Below, in pieces: positions 33,352 through 42,540 of a stretch of DNA of 64,000 bases. The DNA is taken from positions 62,001 through 126,000 of the forward strand of contig JAGDMU010000001.1 of assembly GCA_017860615.1 (NCBI GenBank), in the 5' to 3' direction. This DNA comes from Pseudomonadota bacterium. GTDB lineage: Bacteria > Campylobacterota > Campylobacteria > Campylobacterales > Sulfurospirillaceae. Each line of letters begins with the position of its first letter. Position 1 is the first letter of the stretch. The notes under the pieces are model-generated. The model was not told the origin of the DNA and did no database searches. It saw only the letters and a list, made by a program, of their open reading frames with translations. The position numbers were made by a program, and so were the translations under genes.

Positions 33352-34425
33352 TTACTCTTTACGTTTTAAAAAGGTTTCGATCTCTTCAATCGCTTTTTTG
33401 TTGGAGAGGTTAAACTTGATCTCAATGCGCCTTGATGCCTCTTTATCTTCCACACCATTTTTAAAGATACGATCACTGTACGACCTGCCATTGGCACTGA
33501 GGTACTTTTGAAGTAGGGCTGTGCGTTTTTCATCGAGTGAGTAGATGAATGCCATGACCGAGTACGCTCTTTTTTGCGAAAGATCAAGGTTGTGCATATA
33601 ACTTCCATCCGAGTCAGTATGCCCTTCAATGACAATATGGTCGATGTTCTCACGTATGGTGTCATCATCTAAAAGTACTTGCAAGTAAGGTTGCAGTGTC
33701 TCTTTGAGCTGTTTTTGCGCTTCAGGCTTAAGCTCATACGAACCTACATCAAAAAGCACCGAAGAGGGCAAGCGAATCGCGCCACTGTTGGGGTCGATGT
33801 TGATCTTTTTGCCCAGTTTTTCTTTAAGCTCTTGCACTACCTTGATGCGAATACCCGTAAGGTTTTTAATGCGCGATTTTGTGAGGTCAAGGTCTTCCAC
33901 CAACTGCTGATGCGAAGCGGTACTTTCGAGCAATTTTGCACTTAAAAGCGCCAACTCACCCTCTTTGAGTTTGAGTGTGTTGGTCGTTGTTCCAAGCTCC
34001 ATCTGGCTTGCTACGAGTTCACCTTTGACTTCATCGCGCGCAAGTTCTGTGTCAAGGAGGAGTTTTTTGAGATTTTCGATTTCTCTGTCGCTGAGTTGCA
34101 GTTTTGCCGTTGCTTCCTCTAAGCTTGACTCTTTTTGAGAGAGTAACTCTTGTGCGATTTGCAACGAAGCACTGGTAACATTCATATCGGAACGTAGTCT
34201 TAAAAAATCCCGTTGTTTTTGTGCCAGTTCACCTTGTGCGAGGTGCAACACTCTCTTTTGCTCTTCAAGATCATTTTTAATGCCTTTAAGATCGGTCTGC
34301 ACATAGACATACTTCACTACAATCGCACCAATAAGTAAGATGAAGACAAACAACAATCCTGCCATTAAGTCGGCATATGAGACCCAGAAGTTTTGATCTG
34401 AGCTTCGTGAACGGTTGTAACGCAT
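33352..34425 (-). CDS. MotB-like/OmpA-domain protein with long coiled coil
   Basis: 357 residues. A single N-terminal transmembrane helix with the proton-channel Asp (WVSYADLMAGLLFVFILL, residues about 14-31), then a coiled coil of roughly 150 residues (about 45-200), then an OmpA-type peptidoglycan-binding domain (about 225-345, with VLFDVGSYELKP and IEGHTDSDGSY). It forms a stator unit with the MotA-like protein, whose stop overlaps its start by one base (TAATG). The long coiled coil resembles non-flagellar stators such as ZorB more than flagellar MotB. The function is not known. Confidence 0.82.
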   Translation of the reverse strand: MRYNRSRSSDQNFWVSYADLMAGLLFVFILLIGAIVVKYVYVQTDLKGIKNDLEEQKRVLHLAQGELAQKQRDFLRLRSDMNVTSASLQIAQELLSQKESSLEEATAKLQLSDREIENLKKLLLDTELARDEVKGELVASQMELGTTTNTLKLKEGELALLSAKLLESTASHQQLVEDLDLTKSRIKNLTGIRIKVVQELKEKLGKKINIDPNSGAIRLPSSVLFDVGSYELKPEAQKQLKETLQPYLQVLLDDDTIRENIDHIVIEGHTDSDGSYMHNLDLSQKRAYSVMAFIYSLDEKRTALLQKYLSANGRSYSDRIFKNGVEDKEASRRIEIKFNLSNKKAIEEIETFLKRKE

Positions 34426-35585
34426 TATTTTAACGCATCCATTTTTTGGATGATCTCTTCAGTTTCAGCATCGATGATCTTCAAGCTCTCTTTGAGCGAC
34501 TCGACCTCTTCATTGGGTGGTGTTTCACCTTGGATGCTACCTGTCTCTTGAAGTGTGCGTAGAAGCTCTTGATTGGTTTTGACCATCTCTTCGCTGCTGT
34601 TAGCAATTTTGATATGCAAATTGGTTGTGCTTTCATTGAACAAAGTTAGTTTTGTGAGAATATCTTCATGGATGACGGCTAAGTCACGCTGTCTGTCTTG
34701 TGAGCGTGAAAGTGCTTCCATACCTTCTTTGATGTGCTCAGCACCTCGTTTAACAGCTTGTGCTTCTAAGGTAAGCATCTCATCGAACAGTTTGAATTTT
34801 GTCTCGATGCTTTTTCCCAGTCGTTCAAAGAAATCGTTGGAGCTAAGACGTTCAAACATCTTTCCAATACGCTCAAAATTTTGGAGATTTTCTTGCAAAT
34901 AAGCTTGTTCGATCTCCTCTTTCGTCCAAAAAAGTGATGCTGTTGCATTTTGAATCACTGCCACATCTCTATCGAAACGGCTTAATCCTCTTTTTTCAAA
35001 AAAGATCCACCAAAGTGAGAGCAAGATACCGTAAATGGAGACGTAAAACGCTGTTCCTACACCGCTTAAAAGAAGTGAGATTTCATTCTCCAGCGCACCC
35101 GCACTTTGCGATGAAAAATCAGGAAGTGTTAATGCAATAGAGATAAACGTACCCAAAATACCCATGGTTGGGAAGATGCTCGCTGCAACAGAGGCGTAGT
35201 TGTCATTACGAATACCTTTGGCATAGGTGTCGATGAAGTTTTCAAACGAAGCGTTGGATTTCATCACTCCACCAATAGGCATCAAGTTTTTGGAGACATA
35301 CTCATGCAGTTCCACTTGAAACTCTTTGGAGTAACGTCTAAAGGTACAGACCCCAAATTCACCATTGTGCTTTGCAAAGATGAGCGCGACGATGTAAATA
35401 AACCCGATAAGCACGATGCTGTGAATCCCTACTTTAAAATGCAAAATACCTAAAAATCCGAGTAAAAAGTAGAGATACGCCAGTGTTGGAAGCAAAATAA
35501 GCTTCAAATAAACCAAAGCGCAGTTACGTTTTGGAGCTTCTAGTGCAGCTAAATTTTGGAGTGTTTCGTTCATATTTTCATTCAT
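34425..35585 (-). CDS. MotA/TolQ/ExbB-like stator protein
   Basis: 386 residues. Transmembrane segments near 25-45 and 50-70, then two in the conserved MotA/TolQ core (about 140-165 and 180-205; SIFPTMGILGTFISIALTLP and LLLSGVGTAFYVSIYGILLS). A cytoplasmic C-terminal region of about 170 residues is predicted helical/coiled. The partner is the overlapping MotB-like gene. Genes for Zorya effectors (ZorC, ZorD, ZorE) are absent on both sides, so a defence role is not supported; mechanical or envelope work powered by ion flow is the family theme. Confidence 0.82.
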   Translation of the reverse strand: MNENMNETLQNLAALEAPKRNCALVYLKLILLPTLAYLYFLLGFLGILHFKVGIHSIVLIGFIYIVALIFAKHNGEFGVCTFRRYSKEFQVELHEYVSKNLMPIGGVMKSNASFENFIDTYAKGIRNDNYASVAASIFPTMGILGTFISIALTLPDFSSQSAGALENEISLLLSGVGTAFYVSIYGILLSLWWIFFEKRGLSRFDRDVAVIQNATASLFWTKEEIEQAYLQENLQNFERIGKMFERLSSNDFFERLGKSIETKFKLFDEMLTLEAQAVKRGAEHIKEGMEALSRSQDRQRDLAVIHEDILTKLTLFNESTTNLHIKIANSSEEMVKTNQELLRTLQETGSIQGETPPNEEVESLKESLKIIDAETEEIIQKMDALK

Positions 35586-35778
35586 AAAAAGCCTTTACCT
35601 TAGTATCTATGGTTTCTTAGCATATTATAACGCTTCTTTTTATACCGATGGTTAACAAGAGGTATAAAATGGCAACATATTAACGTGAGATTAATATTAA
35701 AAGACTACAATTTTTCATACCAATTGAAAATGATGTCATCTCTTTAACCTCCCACTGCACAGAAATAAAGGTGGTCAA

Positions 35779-36657
35779 ATGTCCCCTAAAATAAATACGT
35801 TAGAACGTCACAGTGTTAAGTCTTTGCTCAAACATACACTCTTGCAAACGATAGACAATATTGCAACCCATTTGAGTGATTTTCTGCAAACGAAAGAGCC
35901 TGAAAGTCTGCACCAGTACCGTGTCAGTGTTCGTATGGCGCGCTCTGTTTGCTTGGAATTTAGCGAGTTTATGGAAGAAAAGCGTAAATTTAACTTGGAG
36001 ACAATACTCAAAACACTTCAAAAAGAGACCAATGACATGCGTGACATTGACGTTTTTTTAGAGTGCATTGAAGCGTATAAAAGCATGGTCGAACCTTCGT
36101 GTTTGGTTGACCTTGAAGGATTGGAAGCAAAACTCAAAGCGGAAAAAGAAGAAGCGTATAATGCGTTTGAATCCAAATACACGCAAGCGTTTACAGATGA
36201 GATGATCGCAAGATTGCAAGCCATTCAAAACGATGAAAGACTTTGCCTGCCTAAGTCGGAAGAAAAGATCTACAAGTACATCAAAGAAATCCTCTCAAGT
36301 CGACTTAAAAAGATAGCAAAAGCCTCTAAAAAACTGAGCCTTGATGCTCCAAATGAGCGCTTTCATAAGCTCAGACTTCACTATAAAAAACTTCGCTACA
36401 ATGCTGATGCTATCAAGCTTACACAGTTTTCTAAAAGCTTTAAGCCTTTGCAAAACGCTTTTGGAAAAGTCCAAGACAAAAACACCCAAATCGAGCGTAT
36501 CAAACGCTATAATACACCACACAGCGTCTGCTTAGATAACATCATCACTCTGTTAGAGCAAGAACTGATGCTCGATAAACAAGTGTGTATCGAAAAATCG
36601 AGCAAAGAAAACATCGAAAAGATGCGTGAGCATTTAGACAAACTATTTTCATCATAA
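35779..36657 (+). CDS. CHAD-domain protein
   Basis: 292 residues. The CHAD domain is an all-helical module rich in conserved His and basic residues (LHQYRVSVRMARS, EFSEF, FHKLRLHYKKLRY, FGKVQDKNTQIERI), known to bind inorganic polyphosphate. No CYTH/triphosphatase domain is fused and none is adjacent. AAAGGTGG lies upstream of ATG 35779. A SprT/YgjP-like metallopeptidase gene follows after 12 bp. Confidence 0.9.
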   Translation: MSPKINTLERHSVKSLLKHTLLQTIDNIATHLSDFLQTKEPESLHQYRVSVRMARSVCLEFSEFMEEKRKFNLETILKTLQKETNDMRDIDVFLECIEAYKSMVEPSCLVDLEGLEAKLKAEKEEAYNAFESKYTQAFTDEMIARLQAIQNDERLCLPKSEEKIYKYIKEILSSRLKKIAKASKKLSLDAPNERFHKLRLHYKKLRYNADAIKLTQFSKSFKPLQNAFGKVQDKNTQIERIKRYNTPHSVCLDNIITLLEQELMLDKQVCIEKSSKENIEKMREHLDKLFSS

Positions 36658-36669
36658 AGATCATAAACC

Positions 36670-37173
36670 GTGCCAAACTTAGAATACATCGCCCATTACC
36701 CAGAACACCTCAAAGAGCAAATCCGCCATCTCATCCAAGTCGAAAAACTTGGAGCGTACCTGCTTTCTAAGTACCCAACCACACACAACCTCACAAGTGA
36801 CAAAGCGCTTTACGCCTATGTTATGGAGCTAAGAGCCGAGTTTTTACGTAAAAGCGAACCCATCACCAAAGTGCTTTACGATGGCAAGATCAACGACATC
36901 AATGACGCGTTAGGCTTACACCGCGTGACCATCAAAAACCACGGTGGACGCCTACGCAGTAAAAGCGAAATCCGCGTGGCAACCGTATTTAAAAACACCC
37001 CCGAGCCTTTTTTAAAGATGATCTGTGTGCACGAACTCGCTCATCTCAAAGAGAAAGAGCACAACAAAGCCTTTTATGCCTTGTGTGAAAAAATGGAGGG
37101 AAGTTACCATCAGCTAGAGTTTGATGTCAGGCTTTACTTGACGCATTTGGATCTGTTTGGGAAGTTGTATTAG
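36670..37173 (+). CDS. YgjP/DUF45-family metallopeptidase-like protein
   Basis: 167 residues from GTG 36670. The zinc signature VHELAHLKEKEHNKAFY (HELAH plus a downstream His/Glu) is near residues 122-138. The preceding basic stretch HRVTIKNHGGRLRSKSEIRVA is typical of YgjP-like proteins. Family members are putative zinc peptidases with unknown substrates. There is no ATG near the frame start and the GTG follows the CHAD gene by 12 bp, so the two are likely co-transcribed. Confidence 0.85.
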   Translation: MPNLEYIAHYPEHLKEQIRHLIQVEKLGAYLLSKYPTTHNLTSDKALYAYVMELRAEFLRKSEPITKVLYDGKINDINDALGLHRVTIKNHGGRLRSKSEIRVATVFKNTPEPFLKMICVHELAHLKEKEHNKAFYALCEKMEGSYHQLEFDVRLYLTHLDLFGKLY

Positions 37174-37219
37174 TGTGTAAGAATCGTTTAGTCTATTTAA
37201 CTATCAATGAGGATTTTAT

Positions 37220-38026
37220 ATGAAACTCTCCCAATTTCCCATCTACATCATCGATGCTTTTACCAAAGAACTGTTCAAAGGCAATCAAGCCGCTGTTGTG
37301 CCACTTGATAGTTGGTTACCTGAAAGTGTCATGCAAAACATCGCTTCTGAAAACAACCTCTCAGAAACAGCCTTTTTTGTGCGAAATGATGCAGGTGTGT
37401 ATGAGATACGTTGGTTTTCACCGCTTAAAGAGATCGACTTTTGTGGTCATGCGACGTTGGCGAGTGCGTATGTCATTTTTGACCATCTTAGTGAAAAAGG
37501 TACTATCACGTTTTGGGCAAAAGCGGTCAATACCATCGAGGTCAATGAGCGTGAAAACGGGCTTATCGAGATGAGTTTTCCCAACCGTGCACCTGAAGTT
37601 TTGAATGAAGTACCAGAAGCCCTAAATACAGGGCTCTCCATAAAGCCTTTGGAATTTTATAAAAATCAACAAGCTTACTTTGCGGTGTATGCGAATGAAG
37701 ACGATGTCAAAAATGTCGTGCCTGATCTTGAAAAGCTCAAAACTCTGGCACCTCTTGATGTTGTGGTTACCGCTCCAAGTGTAGCGTATGATTTCGCTTC
37801 GCGCTACTTTTGGCCAGCCAATGGTGGGGTAGAAGACCCCGTAACTGGCTCCATTCACGCAGGACTTGCACCGTTTTGGGCGAAGCGTTTGGGTAAGGAT
37901 AGCTTGGTTGCTTTGCAAGCATCGAAGCGTTCAGGTGTGCTCTATTGTCGTGTGAGTGAAGAGCGCGTTTTTGTTTCGGGTGCATGTGTCGAGTATTTGC
38001 AAGGGACGATAGGGCTTCTTGTATAA
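37220..38026 (+). CDS. PhzF-family isomerase/epimerase-like protein
   Basis: 268 residues with the two-lobed diaminopimelate-epimerase-like fold. Signatures are DAFTKELFKGNQAAVV, the catalytic Glu in NNLSETAFFV, EIDFCGHATLASAY, and EDPVTGSIHAGLAPFWA in the second lobe. PhzF enzymes isomerise small metabolites by a Glu acid/base; the substrate here is unknown. GAGGAT lies at 37208-37213, just before the ATG. Confidence 0.9.
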   Translation: MKLSQFPIYIIDAFTKELFKGNQAAVVPLDSWLPESVMQNIASENNLSETAFFVRNDAGVYEIRWFSPLKEIDFCGHATLASAYVIFDHLSEKGTITFWAKAVNTIEVNERENGLIEMSFPNRAPEVLNEVPEALNTGLSIKPLEFYKNQQAYFAVYANEDDVKNVVPDLEKLKTLAPLDVVVTAPSVAYDFASRYFWPANGGVEDPVTGSIHAGLAPFWAKRLGKDSLVALQASKRSGVLYCRVSEERVFVSGACVEYLQGTIGLLV

Positions 38027-38155
38027 ATCGTTACTCTTTTATACAGGCGTATCAATTTATTGCGATAATGTCATTATTTAGATCAAAATAATCCAAATGA
38101 TAATAAAATCAATACACGAAATAAGCAGCATCGCGCCAAAAGTGAGGGGATAAAT

Positions 38156-38596
38156 ATGAAAAAGTATTTTGCATCGGTTGTATGGTTCACTGTAACGCCA
38201 CTTTTACTTTTGGCGTCACCCTCTGTGGCGCTGGTCAAATCGGTTCATGGTGATGTCAGCGTAACCCATGCTGATCACACAACTGTGAGCTTGAAACAAG
38301 GCGATAGAATTTTTGAAAAAGACTTCATTAAAACCGCTCCAAACAGCACCATCGGCATTGTTTTTGAAGACAATACTTTAATTTCGATTGGTTCAAATGC
38401 TGAATTTTTGGTCGATGAGTATCTTTTTGAGCCTGAAAATAAAAACGTTAAATTTAAAAGCAATCTGTTCAAAGGGATTATGGCGTGCAAAACGGGGCTT
38501 ATTCCTAAGATCAATCCTAACGCGATGGAGATCAAAGCAAAAACGGCGACCATTGGTATTCGGGGAACCTATTTTGTAGCGGAGGCGAAAGAATGA
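38156..38596 (+). CDS. FecR-domain periplasmic protein
   Basis: 146 residues with a signal peptide (to about LLLASPS). A FecR-like domain follows: VKSVHGDVSVTH, LKQGDRIFEKDFIKTAPNSTIGIVFEDNTLISIGSNA and KTATIGIRGTYF. It lacks the transmembrane and anti-sigma parts of FecR proper. It overlaps the OmpA lipoprotein gene by 4 bp (ATGA at 38593), a pairing that often accompanies surface or adhesin regulation systems. The function is inferred only from the domain. Confidence 0.82.
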   Translation: MKKYFASVVWFTVTPLLLLASPSVALVKSVHGDVSVTHADHTTVSLKQGDRIFEKDFIKTAPNSTIGIVFEDNTLISIGSNAEFLVDEYLFEPENKNVKFKSNLFKGIMACKTGLIPKINPNAMEIKAKTATIGIRGTYFVAEAKE

Positions 38597-39195
38597 GACG
38601 TTTAGCACTTTTTTTAGGAGTCTGTTTGGGAGCTGTTTTATTTTCAGGTTGTGTGACCAAAGAGGTTCAAATAACCTTGATGCCCGAAGAAGAAGGCAAA
38701 GTGGGCACCATCTCTGTGACTGATCGTAAAGGTGATACGCATACGATAGACAAAGCCTATGAAGCCTTAGATATTTCTCAAAAAGGCGAGATTACATTCA
38801 AACGTGAGACCGAAGAGAGCGTTAAAGTCAAGTATGCGGAAGTGCTACATGCCTTACCACAAAAACCTCAAAGTTACCTCTTCTTTTTTGGCTTTGACAG
38901 TGCTATCTTAGAGACAAAACAGCTTGAAGAGTTGAAGATAGTGGCTCGCTTGATTCGTGAAAATAAGGTTGTTGAAGTCATCAGCATCGGTCACAGCGAT
39001 AGCGCAGGCGATAAAGAATACAACAAAACGCTTTCACTCCAAAGAGCTAAAAATGTTGCAGACAAATTGGCGGTTTATGGTGTGCCTAAGTCACTCATGC
39101 AATTAAAGTATTATGGCGATGCAAACCCGTTAGAGACAACTACGAGCAATAAACCAAATGCAAAAAATAGACGAGTGGAGATTATACTAAAGTAA
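38593..39195 (+). CDS. OmpA-family lipoprotein
   Basis: 200 residues. The lipobox LFSGC (Cys near 20) indicates lipid anchoring. The C-terminal OmpA domain (about 95-200) has FFGFDSAILE, SIGHSDSAGDKEYNKTLSLQRAKNVA and the terminal NRRVEIILK, consistent with peptidoglycan binding. It is translationally coupled to the FecR-domain gene and probably its functional partner. Confidence 0.88.
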   Translation: MRRLALFLGVCLGAVLFSGCVTKEVQITLMPEEEGKVGTISVTDRKGDTHTIDKAYEALDISQKGEITFKRETEESVKVKYAEVLHALPQKPQSYLFFFGFDSAILETKQLEELKIVARLIRENKVVEVISIGHSDSAGDKEYNKTLSLQRAKNVADKLAVYGVPKSLMQLKYYGDANPLETTTSNKPNAKNRRVEIILK

Positions 39196-39237
39196 TGGCA
39201 TTTGGTTCTTGTAAGGCACTATAAATGTTGATTAACA

Positions 39238-39249
39238 TTTACATGTAAA
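39238..39249. repeat. TTTACATGTAAA palindrome (between convergent genes)
   Basis: Perfect copy in the 57-bp gap between the OmpA lipoprotein and the membrane protein stop. Read on the minus strand it is preceded by CGC, giving CGCTTTACATGTAAA. Confidence 0.7.
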
Positions 39250-39252
39250 GCG

Positions 39253-39726
39253 TTACATCTCGATTTTGGTCAACTCTTCTCGCTCGATGGTGGCACTGAG
39301 TTTTTGGTAAACACCTAAAGAGACGATCAAAATCGCAGAGACAAACAGCAACCAAGCAGGGTAAATCAAAAGTGCCATGCTCTCTGTTCCCGCTTTAAAG
39401 ATGTAGACTAGTCCTTCGATGCTCACGGCGATGGTGATGATGACGATGATCTTTGTGAGTGTACGCCGCGCTTCTCTTGGATCGCGAAGTTCTTTGTTCA
39501 TAAAAACTTCTTCTTCGATCATGTATTGTGCTACGTCTATGATTGCCGCGGAGATAACGATGGCGCCAACGGATTGAAGCATTCTAGGGATAAATTCACC
39601 TTTAAGCGGAATGCTCGCGATCACTTCATAAACCGCCCAACCCATAATGAGCAGCGACATAATGATGAGCAGCAAAGCGGCAAAAAGATGAATGGAATTG
39701 ATGAGAAAGGCAAATAATCTTTGCAT
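39253..39726 (-). CDS. four-helix integral membrane protein, unknown function
   Basis: 157 residues with predicted transmembrane segments at about 10-32, 45-65, 92-112 and 120-142. A short acidic loop (MIEEEVFMNKELRDPREARRT) lies between helices 2 and 3. The pattern resembles small conserved membrane proteins of Campylobacterota, but I cannot name a family or function. It is a single gene with AAGGAAC upstream of ATG 39726. Confidence 0.65.
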   Translation of the reverse strand: MQRLFAFLINSIHLFAALLLIIMSLLIMGWAVYEVIASIPLKGEFIPRMLQSVGAIVISAAIIDVAQYMIEEEVFMNKELRDPREARRTLTKIIVIITIAVSIEGLVYIFKAGTESMALLIYPAWLLFVSAILIVSLGVYQKLSATIEREELTKIEM

Positions 39727-39827
39727 GAAAGTTCCTTGGAAGGCGGGGATTTTGGAAGTGTGAGAAGTAGTTTCATTATAGGCTTATGATACTTAAACGA
39801 AGTCGGTGTAGGATATTTATATAAAAA

Positions 39828-39848
39828 AGAGGCACTTAAAATGCCTCT
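39828..39848 (-). terminator. rho-independent terminator of the dehalogenase-like gene
   Basis: On the minus strand AGAGGCA and TGCCTCT flank a 7-base loop and are followed by TTTTTTAT. It lies 12 bp after the stop of the hydrolase at 39860. Confidence 0.8.
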
Positions 39849-39859
39849 GTGAGAGTGTT

Positions 39860-40777
39860 CTAACGTTTAGATTTTTTCTCTTCTAAAAATTTAAGCAGTG
39901 CCTCTAAAACAATTTTTGGCTTCTCTTCGGGTACAAAGTGCCCACAATCAGCCACACCAAAGCCTTGCACATCGCAGGCGTATTTTTGCCAGCCTTCCAG
40001 TACATTCCATATATTTCCAACCACGCCATTGGCTCCCCAAAGAACGAGTAGGGGTGTTTTGATAGTATAGGGTCTGTCTTGCTTGTCATGCTCCAAGTCA
40101 ATGCTTGCCGATGCTCTGTAATCTTCGCTGATGCCATGCACTGTAGCAGGATCAGAGTAGTGTCTTATGTACTCTTGCAAAACATCTTCAGGGAAGTTTT
40201 TTTGAGCTTCAGGTGTGGCTTTTTTGAGCAAGTTATTTCGGATGAAATACTCAGGATCAGCTCCTAAAAAGCGCTCAGGAAAGTCATAGGCTTGAATATA
40301 GAAAAACCAGTGCCAGTACTTGGTCGCAAACTCGCAATTGGTCTGCTCGTACATGTCCAAGGTTGGGAGAATGTCCATCATGGAGCAGGTAAGCACTTTT
40401 TCAGTGTGGTCGAGCATCAAACGATGGCACACACGAGCACCTCTGTCATGCCCTATAATGTGGAATTTTTCAAAGCCCAGTTTTTGCATGACGCTGACTT
40501 GGTCTTGTGCCATGACACGTTTGGAGTAATTGGAGTGATCAGGCAAACCTTTGGGTTTGGAGCTATCGCCATAGCCTCTTAGATCGGTGGCAATAACGGT
40601 GTACTTTTGCGCAAGGGTTGGGGCGATGTCACGCCAGATGAGATAGCTTTCAGGATGCCCATGAAGCAGTAAGACAACCTCTTCGCCACTTCCACCAATG
40701 AGTGTGTTGATCTGCACACCATCACCCACGTCGATCATTTTTCGCTCAAACCCTTTGAAATAATCTGCTACTGCCAT
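39860..40777 (-). CDS. fluoroacetate-dehalogenase-like alpha/beta hydrolase
   Basis: 305 residues. The residues that define fluoroacetate dehalogenases appear in order: D111-R112 and R115 in HDRGARVCHR (nucleophile and carboxylate-binding Arg pair), H156-W157 in YWHWFF and Y220 in SEDYRAS (halide pocket), and the catalytic His in ADCGHFVPEE. It would hydrolyse the C-F or C-Cl bond of short haloacids such as fluoroacetate. ATG 40777 has GGAGAG four bases upstream; ATG 40789 does not. Substrate preference between fluoro- and chloroacetate is not predictable. Confidence 0.85.
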   Translation of the reverse strand: MAVADYFKGFERKMIDVGDGVQINTLIGGSGEEVVLLLHGHPESYLIWRDIAPTLAQKYTVIATDLRGYGDSSKPKGLPDHSNYSKRVMAQDQVSVMQKLGFEKFHIIGHDRGARVCHRLMLDHTEKVLTCSMMDILPTLDMYEQTNCEFATKYWHWFFYIQAYDFPERFLGADPEYFIRNNLLKKATPEAQKNFPEDVLQEYIRHYSDPATVHGISEDYRASASIDLEHDKQDRPYTIKTPLLVLWGANGVVGNIWNVLEGWQKYACDVQGFGVADCGHFVPEEKPKIVLEALLKFLEEKKSKR

Positions 40778-40873
40778 TGATCTCTCCATTGTTTAATAAG
40801 TGATATTTTATCACGTTAGAAGAAGATGCCATTCAAAATTCTCACTCGCCACAACAAAAAGTGCTTGCGTGTT

Positions 40874-41749
40874 TCATTTTAGCAACAAAAAGGTTGCAAT
40901 AGCGCAGATAGCAATGCCCAAACAGACCCCAATGGAAAGGGTAATGCCTTCAAAAAGATAAAGAAGCAACGCAATGCTAGCAGGGCTTAGGTAAACGTAC
41001 GCCATGACTTTCTTAGGTCCTATAACAACAGTTGCCTTTTGGTACAAATAGACCGTAAAGAATGTCGCCACAATGGCAAGATAGAGTAGATAGTTTATGG
41101 ATTTGATTGAGAGATGATCCCATTGCAAAGGAATATCAAAGAGCGCTAACGCTGTACCCATCCAGAGAGAACCACCAATGAGTGTCATAAATACCAATAC
41201 ACTCATATCGTCACCGTCTCGGTGGAGAAATTTAGTGCAGATGGAGTAAAGCGCCATACTGAACACTGCGGCTAAAAAGATAAGCTCACCACGTCCTAGT
41301 GAGAAGTGCAGTAGAAGGTTGATGTCACCTTTAAAGACAACGATAAGTGTTCCAACGATACCACAAAGATAGATAAAGAGTTGTTTTTTGCTGATAGGCT
41401 CTTTAAAAAAGAAGATGCACAAAATGGCAGTAATTAAGGGAACGAGGGTGTAAAGTGTGCCCGTACTAAGCGCTGTGGTGTACTCCAGAGCTTTAAAAAA
41501 AGCGATGAAATAAAGCGCGTAAAAAAGGCTGATGATGAGCGTTCTCATAAATAAAGGAATGATATGTAAGCGTTTTTTGGCATTGAAAAGTACGAAAGGT
41601 GCTAATGCAAAAGAAGCGATCAAAAAGCGGAGGAGATTGAGTGAAATAGGATGAACAACACCTGCAAGTTTTTTTGAGATGATGAATGATCCTGCAACTA
41701 AAAAAGTAGCAAGAAGCACCATAAGATGAGCTTTGAGCCTGTTTGACAT
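40874..41749 (-). CDS. EamA/DMT-family transporter
   Basis: 291 residues with about ten transmembrane helices arranged as two EamA repeats (about 5-140 and 150-285). Typical segments are LLATFLVAGSFIISKKLAG and ALEYTTALSTGTLYTLVPLITAILCIFFFKEP. It probably exports an amino acid, nucleoside or drug-like compound. It lies 52 bp after the Crp/Fnr-type regulator gene on the same strand, and may be its target. Confidence 0.88.
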   Translation of the reverse strand: MSNRLKAHLMVLLATFLVAGSFIISKKLAGVVHPISLNLLRFLIASFALAPFVLFNAKKRLHIIPLFMRTLIISLFYALYFIAFFKALEYTTALSTGTLYTLVPLITAILCIFFFKEPISKKQLFIYLCGIVGTLIVVFKGDINLLLHFSLGRGELIFLAAVFSMALYSICTKFLHRDGDDMSVLVFMTLIGGSLWMGTALALFDIPLQWDHLSIKSINYLLYLAIVATFFTVYLYQKATVVIGPKKVMAYVYLSPASIALLLYLFEGITLSIGVCLGIAICAIATFLLLK

Positions 41750-41801
41750 GAACGTCCTTTCTCAAAATTGGACGTTATCGTAGCAAATTTTAAAAGCGTT
41801 G

Positions 41802-42404
41802 TCATTTACCTATGTTGAGACTTTTTCGGATACGGCTTAGTTGTGTAGGTGTAATGCCAAGATGCGTGGCAATGTGATGCTGTGAAACTCTCTTCTCAAT
41901 ATCAGAAAATTTTTCTAAGAAGTTTTGGTAGCGTGTGGTGGCATTATCAACGATGAGCGAGATCTCGTTTTGCTCTTTTTCGATGATCCAGTTTTTCTCA
42001 ACATAGCTGATATAAAAGTTTTTAAACGCTTCATTGGTGTCGATAAGATGACGATAGCCTTTATAGTTTATCTCGATCAGAATACTTGGCTCCAACGCTT
42101 GAATGCACAAGTAAGAGTTTTCACCCGTTAAAAGGGAAACGACAGAAGCTGAAAAATAGTTTTCCATAAAGAGATTTTTGGTGTAAATCGTACTTTGCTC
42201 ATGCAGGTAGTAGGTACGTAACAAGCCTTTGCAGATAAAATAAATCGCATGAGCAGGTGTATAGTTGTCTTGAAGCATTTCGCCTTTTTGAGCAACTCTC
42301 AGTTTTAGATACGGTTTGAAAAGTTGAAATTCATCGTTACTTATGGGTGCATAACGGTTTAATGCTTCATAAAATTGTTCCCAAAATCTCGCTTCATCTT
42401 CCAT
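41802..42404 (-). CDS. Crp/Fnr-family transcriptional regulator
   Basis: 200 residues. A cyclic-nucleotide-binding-like beta roll (about 20-125) lacks an N-terminal cysteine cluster, so it is not a classical Fnr. The C-terminal HTH is QHHIATHLGITPTQLSRIRKSL, of the type seen in small regulators of this class. It may respond to a small ligand. It precedes the EamA transporter on the same strand and diverges from the transporter at 42541. Confidence 0.85.
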   Translation of the reverse strand: MEDEARFWEQFYEALNRYAPISNDEFQLFKPYLKLRVAQKGEMLQDNYTPAHAIYFICKGLLRTYYLHEQSTIYTKNLFMENYFSASVVSLLTGENSYLCIQALEPSILIEINYKGYRHLIDTNEAFKNFYISYVEKNWIIEKEQNEISLIVDNATTRYQNFLEKFSDIEKRVSQHHIATHLGITPTQLSRIRKSLNIGK

Positions 42405-42540
42405 GCTTTTCTCCTTATCACAACAGCTCTATCATAACCAATTTTAGGGTACATGTAAAGCTTCATAGTCTATTTTTCAACCACGACTTTTGCGTGAGTC
42501 TAGGTATAATAGCGCTTTATTTCTATTGTGAGGATGGTGT

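Noticed and set aside
33352-35585. Considered as a Zorya defence system
   Set aside because: Only the motor-like pair is present; no ZorC, ZorD or ZorE is adjacent. Neighbours are CHAD and metallopeptidase genes.
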